From Oscillospiraceae bacterium (GTDB lineage Bacteria; Bacillota; Clostridia; Oscillospirales; Oscillospiraceae): DNA of 64,000 nt. The stretch covers positions 1 through 64,000 of the forward strand of contig JAFYVL010000035.1 in assembly GCA_017549125.1 (NCBI GenBank), written 5' to 3'. A model generated the notes under the pieces. That model saw only the letters and a list, made by a program, of their open reading frames with translations, did not search any database and was not told where the DNA came from. Position numbers and translations under genes: made by a program. Positions 51,780-61,793 of this stretch are shown here, one piece after another; the first letter of the stretch is position 1, and every line of letters begins with the position of its first letter.

Positions 51780-53867
51780 ATGCCAAAATACATTTCTTTT
51801 CCTGCCTATTATGACTGCGCACCTTTGGATATTTCCTATGTGTTCGCAGAGGAAAAGCCTGCAGGCAAGCATGGCTTTTTGCAGGCAAAGGGTGATAACT
51901 TCTATTTTGAGGACGGCACATTGGTTCGTTTCTGGGGCACAAACCTGAATGCAGGCGCTTGTTTCCCGGAGCATGACTATGCCGAAAAGCTGGCAAAGCG
52001 AATCGCTGCCTACGGCTGTAATATGGTGCGTCTGCACCAGGTGGACTCTGAATTCACTACCCCCAATATCTACCAAATGACCAAGGGTCAGCGGCTGGCA
52101 ACCACAAGAAAGCTTTGTGAAGAGTCCATGGAGCGGATGGACTATCTCATTTACTGCCTGCAGCAGCAGGGTATCTATGTGTACATGGATAATCTGACCT
52201 TCCGCAAGTTCAAGCAGGCAGACGGTGTGGAGAACTCTCTGAGTTTGACGGATCGTGCCGCACCCTATTGCCTGTTTAACCGCAAGCTGATCGAATTGCA
52301 GAAGGAGTACATGGAGCAGATCTGGAACCATGAGAACCCCTATTTGGGCGGTCAGAAATATAAGGACAATCCCCAGATCGTGCTGACCGATGTGTGTAAC
52401 GAGGTGGACTTGTTCGGCTGCTTCAACCAGCGCATTGCCGTAGAACCCTATGTGACGGAGTTCCGGGAAATGTACCGTGCCTGGTGCAAGGAAAATGCGC
52501 CCGACGAGGATGTGGACGGCGCAGACTTGAACAGCCTTGCCAACGAGACCCTCAATGCCTTTAAGTACAAGGTCTGTGAGGATTACTATAACGAGATGTT
52601 TGATTACCTGCACGGCCTGGGTGTCCGTATCCCCATGTGCGGCATCAACTACTCCTGGCGAGATCATCAAAGAAAGGCCGCCCAGCGCATTGGCGACTTT
52701 GGCGACTCCCATTTGAATATCCGCTATGTGCGCTGGAATCCCGGCGAGAAATTCTCCCGGAATGTGGGCCTGCATGAGCAGCCCGATTGGGGAACTGTTC
52801 GTTCTGTGGCACGCAGACATTTCGGCAAGCCCTTCTTCCATTCGGAATGGGATCTGACTTTCCCCAACAAATACCGCACGGAAAGCCCCATCGTGTATGC
52901 GGCCACCGGTCTTTTGCAGAACTGGTCCGGCTACACCATCCATACATACGCATATACCAACTTCCTGCCCCATATGAAGATTCTGGGCAAGGAGCTGAAT
53001 GCAGAAGCCATCGGCAATACAGGCTATCGTGAGGGTATTTTTGCCACATGGAATGACCCGGCAAAATTCGGTATGTTCTATCATGCTTCGCTGATGACTC
53101 GACGTGGGGATGTAAAACCCGGCAACCAGAAGATCACCATTGGGGTGAAGGATCTGGAGATACCTCCCGCACCGAAAAAGCCTGTGAAGGATCTGAGCAA
53201 GATCGGCACAGAGCCGGTTTCTGGTTTGAAGCTGTCTAAAAAGAAGGCATTTTTGGCGGCGGCAGAATACACCCAGGTGGGTACTGACTACTGGGGCGAT
53301 TACGAAAACACCGTGGACGAATACACCCCCATCGTGGACTTGGAGAAGGGTGAGGTCACCTCTGATACCGGTGAACTGTACCGCAGCTGGGAAAAGAAAT
53401 ACGGTGTGGTGGATACCCCTATGTCCAAGGCTGTTTATGGCCGTCTGGGTCAAAACGGTAAGGTGGAATTGCAGGATATGACCGTGACCTGCAAAAACGA
53501 TTACGCTGTCATTGCTCTGTCCTCTTTGAATAACGAGCTGGACATTGCTCATTCTGATTCTATGCTGCTGACCTGTGTAGGCGATGCCATCAATACGGAT
53601 ATGAAAATGGAGGAGGGTATCCTTCCTGCAGACGGTTACGGTCCTTATATGGAACTGAAGGACCTTGGCAAGCCGCCCATTCTCTGCGAGGTGATCGAGG
53701 CGGAAATTGCCATCCGTACAGATCGCCGGGATCTGGTCATCTGGTCCATTGGCCCGGAGGCTACCTTCGTAGGCCGTGTACCCACCAAATATGAGGACGG
53801 CTATTTGAAATTCACCTTGGGTGATATAAAAAATGCTTCGATCTACTACCTGATCCAGGCAGAATGA
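51780..53867 (+). CDS. GH5-like (clan GH-A) glycosidase
   Basis: 695 residues, starting 3 bases after the previous stop, no signal peptide. The barrel opens with LVRFWGTNLNAGACFPEH, CNMVRLHQVDSE and YVYMDNL. The acid/base is in VLTDVCNEVDLF (Glu208) and the nucleophile is in FFHSEWDLTFP (Glu356), as in GH5 and related GH-A families. The C-terminal ~250 residues form beta-rich domains (PVSGLKLSKKKA ... VYGRLGQNGKVELQD), likely sandwich modules. The exact family is not fixed and the substrate is unknown. It ends the sugar-acid gene run. Confidence 0.8.
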   Translation: MPKYISFPAYYDCAPLDISYVFAEEKPAGKHGFLQAKGDNFYFEDGTLVRFWGTNLNAGACFPEHDYAEKLAKRIAAYGCNMVRLHQVDSEFTTPNIYQMTKGQRLATTRKLCEESMERMDYLIYCLQQQGIYVYMDNLTFRKFKQADGVENSLSLTDRAAPYCLFNRKLIELQKEYMEQIWNHENPYLGGQKYKDNPQIVLTDVCNEVDLFGCFNQRIAVEPYVTEFREMYRAWCKENAPDEDVDGADLNSLANETLNAFKYKVCEDYYNEMFDYLHGLGVRIPMCGINYSWRDHQRKAAQRIGDFGDSHLNIRYVRWNPGEKFSRNVGLHEQPDWGTVRSVARRHFGKPFFHSEWDLTFPNKYRTESPIVYAATGLLQNWSGYTIHTYAYTNFLPHMKILGKELNAEAIGNTGYREGIFATWNDPAKFGMFYHASLMTRRGDVKPGNQKITIGVKDLEIPPAPKKPVKDLSKIGTEPVSGLKLSKKKAFLAAAEYTQVGTDYWGDYENTVDEYTPIVDLEKGEVTSDTGELYRSWEKKYGVVDTPMSKAVYGRLGQNGKVELQDMTVTCKNDYAVIALSSLNNELDIAHSDSMLLTCVGDAINTDMKMEEGILPADGYGPYMELKDLGKPPILCEVIEAEIAIRTDRRDLVIWSIGPEATFVGRVPTKYEDGYLKFTLGDIKNASIYYLIQAE

Positions 53868-53895
53868 GAATCCCGATACGAAAGGAGAAAACGGT

Positions 53896-55365
53896 ATGAA
53901 GAGATTGTTTTCTATTCTGCTTCTTATGAGCTTACTGCTGAGCTTGTTCGGCTGTAAGGATACAGAAGAAACTGCAGAAACAGACATGAATACCCTGCCT
54001 GCGTTGCCTGCGCTGGGGGCGTATGATCTTTATGCAGGCTTTGACAGAAAGAACATCACACCTCGAGAGCCCATTGAACTGGGTGGTTACAGTAATGCAG
54101 CCAACCGTGTCAGCCAGGCGATCCAGGATGAATTGTTTGTCACATCCATTGCGCTGACAGATGCACAGGGTAATACTGTGATTTTCATGAACTGGGATGG
54201 TGTGCGCTCCTACCCTCTGCAACAGGAGACTGTGCGCATGACCCTTGCCCAGGAGACCGGTGTGGATGCCAACAACATTTATATTGGCGCTACCCATTCC
54301 CACTCCTGTCCGGATATGAACGAGACATCCGAAGCGCTGGAACGGTATAAGGCCTATGTGGTAGAGCAAGCCATTGCCAGTGCCATAGAGGCTTTGCAGG
54401 ATCGTCGTCCTGCCAATATGTCTGCCGGTACTATTGAGGCGGAGGGCTTGAATTTCGTGCGTCATTATGCCACCACCTTGGACGATGGCACGGTGACCTA
54501 CTTTGGCGATAACTTCAATACAGCGGTGTATAATGACACTACGACCCACGCTTCTGAAGCAGACCCCACCATGTTCATGTTGTATTTCGAGATGGCGGAA
54601 GGAAAGCCCATGTGTCTGATCAACTGGCGTGCCCATCCCCATTTCACCGGCGGTACTTCCCAATACAATGTGTCCTCCGACTGGGTCGGTGCGTTCCGGG
54701 ATGCTTTTGAGTATCAGACCGGTGTGGATATGCTGTATTTTAACGGCGCAGCCGGTAATATCAACGAAAAGAGCAGACTTTCCAAGGAAAATCAGACCAC
54801 GGATTATAAAGTACACGGTAAGCTGTTGGCAGACTATGCCATTTCTCTGCTGAATACGAACCTGGAAGCTGTCCAGGTGGATCAGATTCAAACAAAGCAA
54901 ACCATTTTCCAGGGGCGGGTCAACCATGCCCAGGATCATCTGTATGCACAAGCTTCAGAGGTTTGGAATATTTGGAGGGCAACCGGTGACAGCGAAGCTG
55001 TTGCTCAGGCCGGCAAGCCCTACGGCATCCGCAGCCGTTTCCATGCCAGCGCCATTATGAGCAATATGAAGCGAGACAGCAACCAGCCCCGTGAGCTCAA
55101 TGCTATTCTGTTGGGCAAGGATGTGAGCCTGGTAACCGCCCCCAACGAGTTGTTTGATACCAACTCTGTGTGGCTGGAGACCAATGCTCCCACCAAGTAT
55201 ACCTTGACCTTGGGCTATACCAACGGTCACTATGGCTATATTCCCTCTGCTTTGGCTTGGGAGTATACCTGTTACGAAACCGATATTACGTACCTGGAAC
55301 AGGGTACAGCAGAACAGTACCAGGAATGCTTCCTGGAAATGATCGAAGCCATGCACGCGCAGTAA
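53896..55365 (+). CDS. Neutral/alkaline ceramidase-like lipoprotein
   Basis: 489 residues, AAAGGAG 8 bases before the ATG. Lipoprotein signal LLMSLLLSLFGC, so Cys ~20 is the likely lipid site. The domain opens with AGFDRKNITPREPIELGGY, typical of the neutral/alkaline non-lysosomal ceramidase N-terminal family, and has IYIGATHSHSCPDM (His pair for Zn), INWRAHPHFTG and FNGAAGNINE. In neutral ceramidases the catalytic Ser lies in a SGPGGY loop after the His motif; here that loop reads SCPDMN, so ceramide activity is not assured. It also lacks the ceramidase C-terminal Ig-like domain. It could be an amidase or esterase on a surface substrate. It is followed within 12 bases by the giant repeat protein. 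Confidence 0.85.
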   Translation: MKRLFSILLLMSLLLSLFGCKDTEETAETDMNTLPALPALGAYDLYAGFDRKNITPREPIELGGYSNAANRVSQAIQDELFVTSIALTDAQGNTVIFMNWDGVRSYPLQQETVRMTLAQETGVDANNIYIGATHSHSCPDMNETSEALERYKAYVVEQAIASAIEALQDRRPANMSAGTIEAEGLNFVRHYATTLDDGTVTYFGDNFNTAVYNDTTTHASEADPTMFMLYFEMAEGKPMCLINWRAHPHFTGGTSQYNVSSDWVGAFRDAFEYQTGVDMLYFNGAAGNINEKSRLSKENQTTDYKVHGKLLADYAISLLNTNLEAVQVDQIQTKQTIFQGRVNHAQDHLYAQASEVWNIWRATGDSEAVAQAGKPYGIRSRFHASAIMSNMKRDSNQPRELNAILLGKDVSLVTAPNELFDTNSVWLETNAPTKYTLTLGYTNGHYGYIPSALAWEYTCYETDITYLEQGTAEQYQECFLEMIEAMHAQ

Positions 55366-55377
55366 AGGAGGCCAACT

Positions 55378-58300
55378 ATGAAGAAATCATTAAAATGGCT
55401 CATTGCTGCAGGCGTCGCTTTGATCGTAGCAGCCCTGTGTGTGGTGCTGTGGTTGGTCTGTGATACAGAAGAGGCCGCAGGAACACCCCAGGTAACCTTT
55501 GATCTGTATTGGAACGTTGAGCCTTCGGATTATCGCACCCAGCGTATGATCCGTACGCAGGACAGCGAGGGCGTTATCTATGTGACTCTCGCCCATAATG
55601 GAGAGCAGAAGCGTTATCCCATCAAGGAAGATGTCCTTCTGGCAAATGCCATTGACCAAATGGATGTTATGTGCCTGGGCTTTGATGCAGATGGCTACAT
55701 AACCGCCTGTTATAGCGTAGATGCCCTGGGAGGCAAGATCCTGGCCAAGGATTACCTGGTTACCTCCGTGGAGGGCAACACCGTGACCTGTAATTCCTCC
55801 GGTTCCGGCTTAGGTTATGATGTGACCTTTGATCTGGGGGATGAGACGGGCGTATGGGATGTGACCACCGAAGACTTTCTGTGTGGTATCCCGGGACAGA
55901 TCCAAATCGATGACCTGATTACGGTGGTTCAGTCCCCGGATCAGCGCATCTGTGCGGTGTATACCTCCAAATTTGAAGGTCCTAAGGACATTTACTGGAA
56001 CGTGGACAGAAAATATGATTCTGTTACCAAGACAACGACCCGTGAAATGGATGTCACCGGCGGCTTTACCATTGAGGTGGCTGTTAACGGTCAACTGACC
56101 ACCGTCAAAACCCGTGAGTATGAAATTGTACAGGCCATGGATGCCATGGCTGCTAAGTGCTTTGCGCTGGAATTTGACGAAGAAGGTTTGGTTTCCAAGG
56201 TGATCCATGCCGGTACGGCGGCAGGCGGCGGCAGCTGCGCCAGCTGGTATCGTGTAGATGAATATTCCGACAAGGAAATCTTTGCCACCAAGCCCAGCAC
56301 CGGCGTTACCTATTCCGGTGTGGTATCTCCCCAGGTGGTCGCTTACGATGTGAGCGGACACGGCAGCTATATGGGTGAGCCCACCACCGTTCGTGTGGGC
56401 GATACGGTGCATTGTCTGCGAGATTCTCTGGGACGTGTGGCCATTGTGTTTGTGGTCAGACGAGTAGTCGAATCTGAGATTTACTGGAATCTGGAACGTA
56501 TGTGGGATGCCACAAACAGCGTGACTACCCGTACCCCGGCGGCAGACGGCTGGTATTACATCGATTTGGCGGTCTGCGGTAAGCAGATCACCGTCAAAAC
56601 CCAGGATAAGGAGCTTGTCCAGGCGATGGATGCCCGTCCTGCCCGATGCTTCGGCTTGAAGCTGGAAGGTGACGTGGTGCAGAAGGTCTATATGCCTGAT
56701 TCCGTGACCGGCGGCGCTATCTTTGCCAGCTGGTACGATGTGACTGTCATAGACGGCAAGACCATTACCTGTATCAAGTCCTCTACCGGTGATGTTCGCA
56801 CCGGCACCATGCTGGAAGATTGCGAAATCTATAATGTAAGCTCCACTGCTACAGTTGTCGGTGAGGTGACCACCTTGCAGGTGGGCGATCGGATCCATTC
56901 TCTGAAGGATAGCAACGGCAAGATCTGCTATATCTTTGTGGTGAACCGTTATGTGAATTATCCCACCTATTACAATCTGGAACGCAAGTGGGATAGCAAT
57001 ACCAAGTCTACGACCCGTACACCGGATAGCAATGGCTATTATGTGTTCGAAATGGCCTATAACGGCAAGCAGGTCACGGTCAAGACCAAGAACAAGGAAA
57101 TTGCCAACGCAATTGATTCCCAGGCAGCACGTTGCGTAGCCCTGCAAATCACCGGCGGTGTTGTGACCAAGGCCATTCACCCCATGTACACCCTGGCTTA
57201 TAAGGGTGGTCCTACCTCCAGTTATATGACCGTAACCAGCCTGTCCAAGACCGGTTTCCAAACCCAGAAGGTGCAGGATGGTAAGGTGACCAAGTCTTAT
57301 AAGGAAACCTTTGCATCTGATTGCAAGATCTACAATGTCAGCGGCAATGTGATTTCCCATAAGGGTGAGCCCACGACCCTGCAGAAGGGTGACTATGTCC
57401 ACTGTCTGAAAAATGTCAATGGACAGGTTGCGCTGATTTATGTGCTGACCCGTTACGAAAATTATCCCACCTATTACAACCTGGTGCGTAAGTGGGATGA
57501 TACCACTAAGTCCACCACCCGCACACCGGATAGCAATGGTTATTATGTGTTCGAGATGGCTTATAACGGCAAGCAGGTCACGGTCAAGACCAAGAGCCTG
57601 GAGATCGCAAACGATATGGATTCCCAGGTGGCACATTGTGTCGCCTTGCAGATTACCGATGGTGTTGTGACCAAGGCTATTCATCCCATGTATACCCAGG
57701 CCTACAAGGGAGGTCCTTCTTCCAGCTACACCACGGTCACCAGCCTGTCCAAGACCGGCTTCAAGACCCAAAAGGTGCAGGATGGTAAGGTAACCAAGAC
57801 CTATAACGAAACCTTTGCATCTGATTGCAAGATCTATAATGTCAGCGCCAATGTGACTTCCCACAAGGGTGAGCCTACCACGTTGCAAGTGGGTGACTAC
57901 GTCCATTGCCTGCAAAATGCGGATGGACAGGTTGCGCTGATCTATGTACTGACCCGTTACGAGAATATGGGTGTGTATTACAACCTGGATCGCAAATGGG
58001 ATGATGCAAACAAGATCACCACGCGCACCCCGGATAGCAATGGCTATTATGTGTTTACCATGGCCCATGGTGGTAAAGAAGTTACCGTAAAGACCAATTT
58101 GTTGGACGTGGCCAATGTCATTGATTCCCAGGTGGCCAGAGTGGTGGGTCTGAGCTTCGACAAGAATGGATTGGCGACCAAGGCCGTCCATGCCCAGTAT
58201 ACCCAGGAATGTAAAGGCGGTATCGGCGTCAGCTATGAAACCATTATCGCCATAAATGGTAGCCAGGTGACAACGGAAAAAGATGGGGAAACCAAAACCT

Positions 58301-61300
58301 TTACCGTTTCCCAGAACCCCAATATCTTTGATGTGAGTGCTACATACAAAGTTAACCGGGGTGAGATCACCACCTTGCGGGTAGGTGACTATATCCATTG
58401 CCTGGAAAATAAGGACAACCAAGCCCATTATATCTATGTGTTGCGACGGGTAGCGGTCATTGCTCCTGTGGCCCATAGCTGCCAGCATGTGACAGAGCCT
58501 GTGACCTGGTACGAATGGGACGGTGTTTCCGCACCGGGAGACAGCGGCTACTATGTGCTGAACCAGGATGCGGTGCTCCCCGAGAGCATCACCATTCCCG
58601 AGGGCAAGGAGATCACCATTTGTCTGAACGGACATAAAGTGACAAGCCAGGTGCGTATGTTCAAGGTCTATGGCACATTAAACCTGTGCGACCATAAGGA
58701 TGCGGAAGGCAATTACCTGGGCAAGCTGTCCAGTAGCTATTGCGATACTGTGGACGAGAATGGCAATGTGACCACAAAGGCTTACGGCGCAATTGCATAC
58801 CTGTATAACTCCAATGCCAGCTGCCGTTTGAATATCTACGGTGGTGTGTATGAACATACCGGAGAAGTGACCCGAGGCGGCTTGGTCTATATTGGCAACA
58901 AGCAGGATGTGCCGGAAAACAAAGCATCCTTCTATCTGTACGATGGCGTACTGACCGGCGGCAAGGCTGTGGAGTATGGCGGTGCGGTGATGGTTACCAA
59001 TAACGGTCACTTCACCATGTATGGCGGTAAGATTACCAACTCCCAATCCGCTTCCGGCGGCGCTATCGCCATCAATAATGTAAATGCTTCCATCGAAATT
59101 GCCGGCGGTATCATTACCGGCAACAGCTCTACTGATAACGGCGGTGCGCTCCACATGGACAATGGTCTGCTGACCATCAGCGGCGGCAATGTGGTAGCCA
59201 ATACTGCCACCGGCAGCGGCGGTGGTGTGAATGTCCAGGGCGGTCGGTTTGTGATGACCGGTGGCTTGTTGGATAGCAATACCGGCAAAGAAGGCGGCAA
59301 TGTCCGTATCAACAAGGCCGGCGAGGTACTGCTGTTGGGCAATGCCTTGGTACAAAAGGGCAATGCTAGAAACGGCGGTAATATTACCATGTTCGGTAAG
59401 CTGACCATTGCAGAAAATGCGGTGATTACCGGCGGTGTCGCCACCAATCTGGGCAGTGCCATCAACGTGTACTCCAACTATGCGGATTCGCAGGTGGAGC
59501 TGAACGTCCTGGGCGGCACTGTGGATGGCGTTGTTCGCTATAACAGTGGCAAGGGTGAATCCGTTGTGCTGAACATCCTGGGCGGTACTGTGGAACAGGT
59601 GGACTTCGAGAAGAACGAGAACGCCACCGTCCAGCGCCAGCTCTATGTGGGCGGTACTGCCAATGTGAAGCTGGTGAACCTGGCTGCAGGGAAGCAGATC
59701 CAGATCCATGAAATGGGTCTTGAGGATACCGCGTCCATCTGCGTAGATGTGGCGGATCTGTCTGTGCCCTTTGCGATTATTACAGATCCCATGGATACAG
59801 CTTGCTTCCGTGCTTATAAGGACGATCTGTATCAGGTAGAGAATGTGGAGAATCAGTTGTATCTGGTATCTACACAGCCCAAGCATATCCATTGCCTGTG
59901 CAATGGCGCAGCGGTGGGGCTGGGAGACCATGTATGTGAGGAAACCGCCACATGGACAGCCTGGACAGACGAGAAGGCTTTGCCCACTACCTCCGGCTAC
60001 TATTATCTGGAGACGGACGTAACCTTGGATGCTATGTTCGAAATGAAGGGCAGGCTGGATCTGAAGATTTGTCTGAACGGTCACACCATCTATGGCCCTG
60101 GCGGCGGCAAGCGCGCATTCCTGCTCCGGGATGCGGATCTGAGCATTGCCGACTGTACCGACAACGGTGTGATCACCAATGAGGCTACTGAGACGCTCAC
60201 CGGTGGTCTGATCTACCAGTACAGCGGTAGTAGTACCAACGAATATAACAACTCGGTAAACCTGTATGGCGGTACTTTGACCATTACCGGCAAGGCAAAA
60301 ACCGCTGGTGTGCTGATTCTTGGCAATAAGAAAGATCAGGATTACACCGCAATCTTTAATATGTATGGCGGACAGGTCATCGGCGGTCAGGTGGCTGAAA
60401 ATGGCGGCGCCATTCAGCTGACCAACAAGGCTGCTTGCAACATCTACGGCGGTCAGATCACCGGTGGTGAGATCTATCACACCTCCGGAACGCTGAATCT
60501 GCTGGGTGGCAGCATCAGCAAGGTGCGTCCTCTGACCACGACCACCGTGGGCGGTAATGTGCAGATCGCAGAATTGTATCTGGCTGCAGGTAAAACTGTG
60601 AAGCCCAATGCCGAGAAGCCTTTGGATGGCGCAATGATCTATGTCGCCATGGAAACCCCGGGTCGCTTTATTACCTTGACCGACCTGACAGCGGCAGAGT
60701 GCTTCCGAAGCCTGGATTCTGCCTATACCGTAGAGAATAACAACGGTGCGTTGTCCCTGGCAGCTGTGGTAGTTGCGCCTACCCAGCATACCCATTGCCT
60801 GTGCAACGGTACAGCGGTGGGTCTGGGTGACCATGTATGCGAGAATACCGCCACCTGGACAGCCTGGACAGAAGAGAAGGCTTTGCCCAGCACTTCCGGC
60901 TACTATTATCTGGAAACGGACGTAAACTTGGAAGCTATGTTCGAAATGAAGGATAAGCTGGATCTGAAGATTTGCCTGAATGGTCATACCATTACCGGCC
61001 CCGGTGGCGGCAAGCGCGCATTCCTGCTTCGGGATGCGGATCTGAGCATCACCGATTGTACCGGCAACGGTGTGGTTACCAACGAGGTCACCGGTAGCCT
61101 CACTGGCGGTCTGATTTACCAGTATAGCGGCAAAAGCTGCAATGCATACAACAACACCGTAAACCTGTATGGTGGTACGCTGACCACTACCGGCACTGCC
61201 AAATCCGGTGGTGTATTGTACCTGGGTAATGATGATAGTCTTCCTTATTATGCCACCTTCAATATGTATGGCGGCATGGTTACCGGCGGCAAAACCACCG

Positions 61301-61716
61301 CACAGGGCGGTAATATCACAATAACCAAGAAGTCCCAGCTGAATCTGTACGGCGGTGTGATCTCCGACGGTGAAGCCGGTGGCGTGGGCGGTAATATTTC
61401 CCAGAATGCCAATGCAGGTACTATGCGTTTGCTGGGTGGACAGATCATCGGCAACGATGTGTTTGTAGATGAAACTGTGATCCTGGGCGGACAGGTGCAA
61501 ATTGACCGTTTGCATCTGAAGGACGGTCACAGCGCAACCCTTAGTGATGCAATGCCCTTGACAGGCAAAGCCTCTGTGGGCATTGTGAAGAGCAAGGCAG
61601 AGCAGTTTGCAGAAGCTGTCACAGACGAAACCATGGTACAATTCTTTGAGCAGGTGGGTACTTCCTGGTCTGTGGTATACGATCCGGTAGCAAAGACCCT
61701 GTCCTTTACGAAATAA
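55378..61716 (+). CDS. 2112-residue membrane-anchored repeat / beta-helix surface protein
   Basis: AAAGGAGG precedes the ATG. The N-terminus is a signal anchor (LKWLIAAGVALIVAALCVVLWL). Residues ~40-1030 are six repeats of ~160: each starts YYNLxRKWDxxTKSTTRTPDS, contains a GKQVTVKTK strand, a KAIHPMYT strand and a KGEPTTLQxGDYVHCL strand. Copies four and five are almost identical. A parallel beta-helix (~1040-1500: NIYGGVYEHTG, MYGGKITNSQSASGGAI, ISGGNVVANTATGSGGG) follows. From ~1501 and ~1801 two near-duplicate modules start with a His/Cys box (HxHCLCNGxAVGLGDHVC), then WTAW and a short beta-helix ending MYGGQVIGG. No LPXTG or SLH motif is present. Probably an adhesin or wall-associated protein. 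Confidence 0.8.
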   Translation: MKKSLKWLIAAGVALIVAALCVVLWLVCDTEEAAGTPQVTFDLYWNVEPSDYRTQRMIRTQDSEGVIYVTLAHNGEQKRYPIKEDVLLANAIDQMDVMCLGFDADGYITACYSVDALGGKILAKDYLVTSVEGNTVTCNSSGSGLGYDVTFDLGDETGVWDVTTEDFLCGIPGQIQIDDLITVVQSPDQRICAVYTSKFEGPKDIYWNVDRKYDSVTKTTTREMDVTGGFTIEVAVNGQLTTVKTREYEIVQAMDAMAAKCFALEFDEEGLVSKVIHAGTAAGGGSCASWYRVDEYSDKEIFATKPSTGVTYSGVVSPQVVAYDVSGHGSYMGEPTTVRVGDTVHCLRDSLGRVAIVFVVRRVVESEIYWNLERMWDATNSVTTRTPAADGWYYIDLAVCGKQITVKTQDKELVQAMDARPARCFGLKLEGDVVQKVYMPDSVTGGAIFASWYDVTVIDGKTITCIKSSTGDVRTGTMLEDCEIYNVSSTATVVGEVTTLQVGDRIHSLKDSNGKICYIFVVNRYVNYPTYYNLERKWDSNTKSTTRTPDSNGYYVFEMAYNGKQVTVKTKNKEIANAIDSQAARCVALQITGGVVTKAIHPMYTLAYKGGPTSSYMTVTSLSKTGFQTQKVQDGKVTKSYKETFASDCKIYNVSGNVISHKGEPTTLQKGDYVHCLKNVNGQVALIYVLTRYENYPTYYNLVRKWDDTTKSTTRTPDSNGYYVFEMAYNGKQVTVKTKSLEIANDMDSQVAHCVALQITDGVVTKAIHPMYTQAYKGGPSSSYTTVTSLSKTGFKTQKVQDGKVTKTYNETFASDCKIYNVSANVTSHKGEPTTLQVGDYVHCLQNADGQVALIYVLTRYENMGVYYNLDRKWDDANKITTRTPDSNGYYVFTMAHGGKEVTVKTNLLDVANVIDSQVARVVGLSFDKNGLATKAVHAQYTQECKGGIGVSYETIIAINGSQVTTEKDGETKTFTVSQNPNIFDVSATYKVNRGEITTLRVGDYIHCLENKDNQAHYIYVLRRVAVIAPVAHSCQHVTEPVTWYEWDGVSAPGDSGYYVLNQDAVLPESITIPEGKEITICLNGHKVTSQVRMFKVYGTLNLCDHKDAEGNYLGKLSSSYCDTVDENGNVTTKAYGAIAYLYNSNASCRLNIYGGVYEHTGEVTRGGLVYIGNKQDVPENKASFYLYDGVLTGGKAVEYGGAVMVTNNGHFTMYGGKITNSQSASGGAIAINNVNASIEIAGGIITGNSSTDNGGALHMDNGLLTISGGNVVANTATGSGGGVNVQGGRFVMTGGLLDSNTGKEGGNVRINKAGEVLLLGNALVQKGNARNGGNITMFGKLTIAENAVITGGVATNLGSAINVYSNYADSQVELNVLGGTVDGVVRYNSGKGESVVLNILGGTVEQVDFEKNENATVQRQLYVGGTANVKLVNLAAGKQIQIHEMGLEDTASICVDVADLSVPFAIITDPMDTACFRAYKDDLYQVENVENQLYLVSTQPKHIHCLCNGAAVGLGDHVCEETATWTAWTDEKALPTTSGYYYLETDVTLDAMFEMKGRLDLKICLNGHTIYGPGGGKRAFLLRDADLSIADCTDNGVITNEATETLTGGLIYQYSGSSTNEYNNSVNLYGGTLTITGKAKTAGVLILGNKKDQDYTAIFNMYGGQVIGGQVAENGGAIQLTNKAACNIYGGQITGGEIYHTSGTLNLLGGSISKVRPLTTTTVGGNVQIAELYLAAGKTVKPNAEKPLDGAMIYVAMETPGRFITLTDLTAAECFRSLDSAYTVENNNGALSLAAVVVAPTQHTHCLCNGTAVGLGDHVCENTATWTAWTEEKALPSTSGYYYLETDVNLEAMFEMKDKLDLKICLNGHTITGPGGGKRAFLLRDADLSITDCTGNGVVTNEVTGSLTGGLIYQYSGKSCNAYNNTVNLYGGTLTTTGTAKSGGVLYLGNDDSLPYYATFNMYGGMVTGGKTTAQGGNITITKKSQLNLYGGVISDGEAGGVGGNISQNANAGTMRLLGGQIIGNDVFVDETVILGGQVQIDRLHLKDGHSATLSDAMPLTGKASVGIVKSKAEQFAEAVTDETMVQFFEQVGTSWSVVYDPVAKTLSFTK
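55500..58465 (+). repeat. Six ~485-base tandem coding repeats
   Basis: Units run about 55500-55975, 55985-56470, 56475-56955, 56965-57460, 57465-57960 and 57970-58465. The fourth and fifth match closely at DNA level (for example 57021-57070 against 57515-57565), indicating a recent tandem duplication or gene conversion. The first unit is the most diverged. Confidence 0.8.
59880..61700 (+). repeat. Duplicated His/Cys-box plus beta-helix module
   Basis: 59880-60775 and 60781-61700 encode near-identical starts (HCLCNG, then GDHVC, then TWTAWT, SGYYYLETDV, LKICLNGHTI and GPGGGKRAFLLRDADLSI). The box His-x-His-Cys-x-Cys...Asp-His-x-Cys resembles a metal site. A third, diverged copy starts at 63361 in the next gene. 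Confidence 0.8.
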
Positions 61717-61723
61717 TCTAAAA

Positions 61724-61748
61724 TCCCGGTCAGTATTTCTGACCGGGA
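61724..61748. terminator. Hairpin after the giant surface-protein gene
   Basis: TCCCGGTCAG/CTGACCGGGA, a 10-bp stem with loop TATTT, 8 bases after the stop. No T-run follows on the + strand (AAACCAAAAAATG), so termination is uncertain; read on the minus strand it is followed by TTTTAGATTATTT. Confidence 0.45.
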
Positions 61749-61793
61749 AACCAAAAAATGTGCCATGATCTGTGGAAACACAGGAGGTAATGT

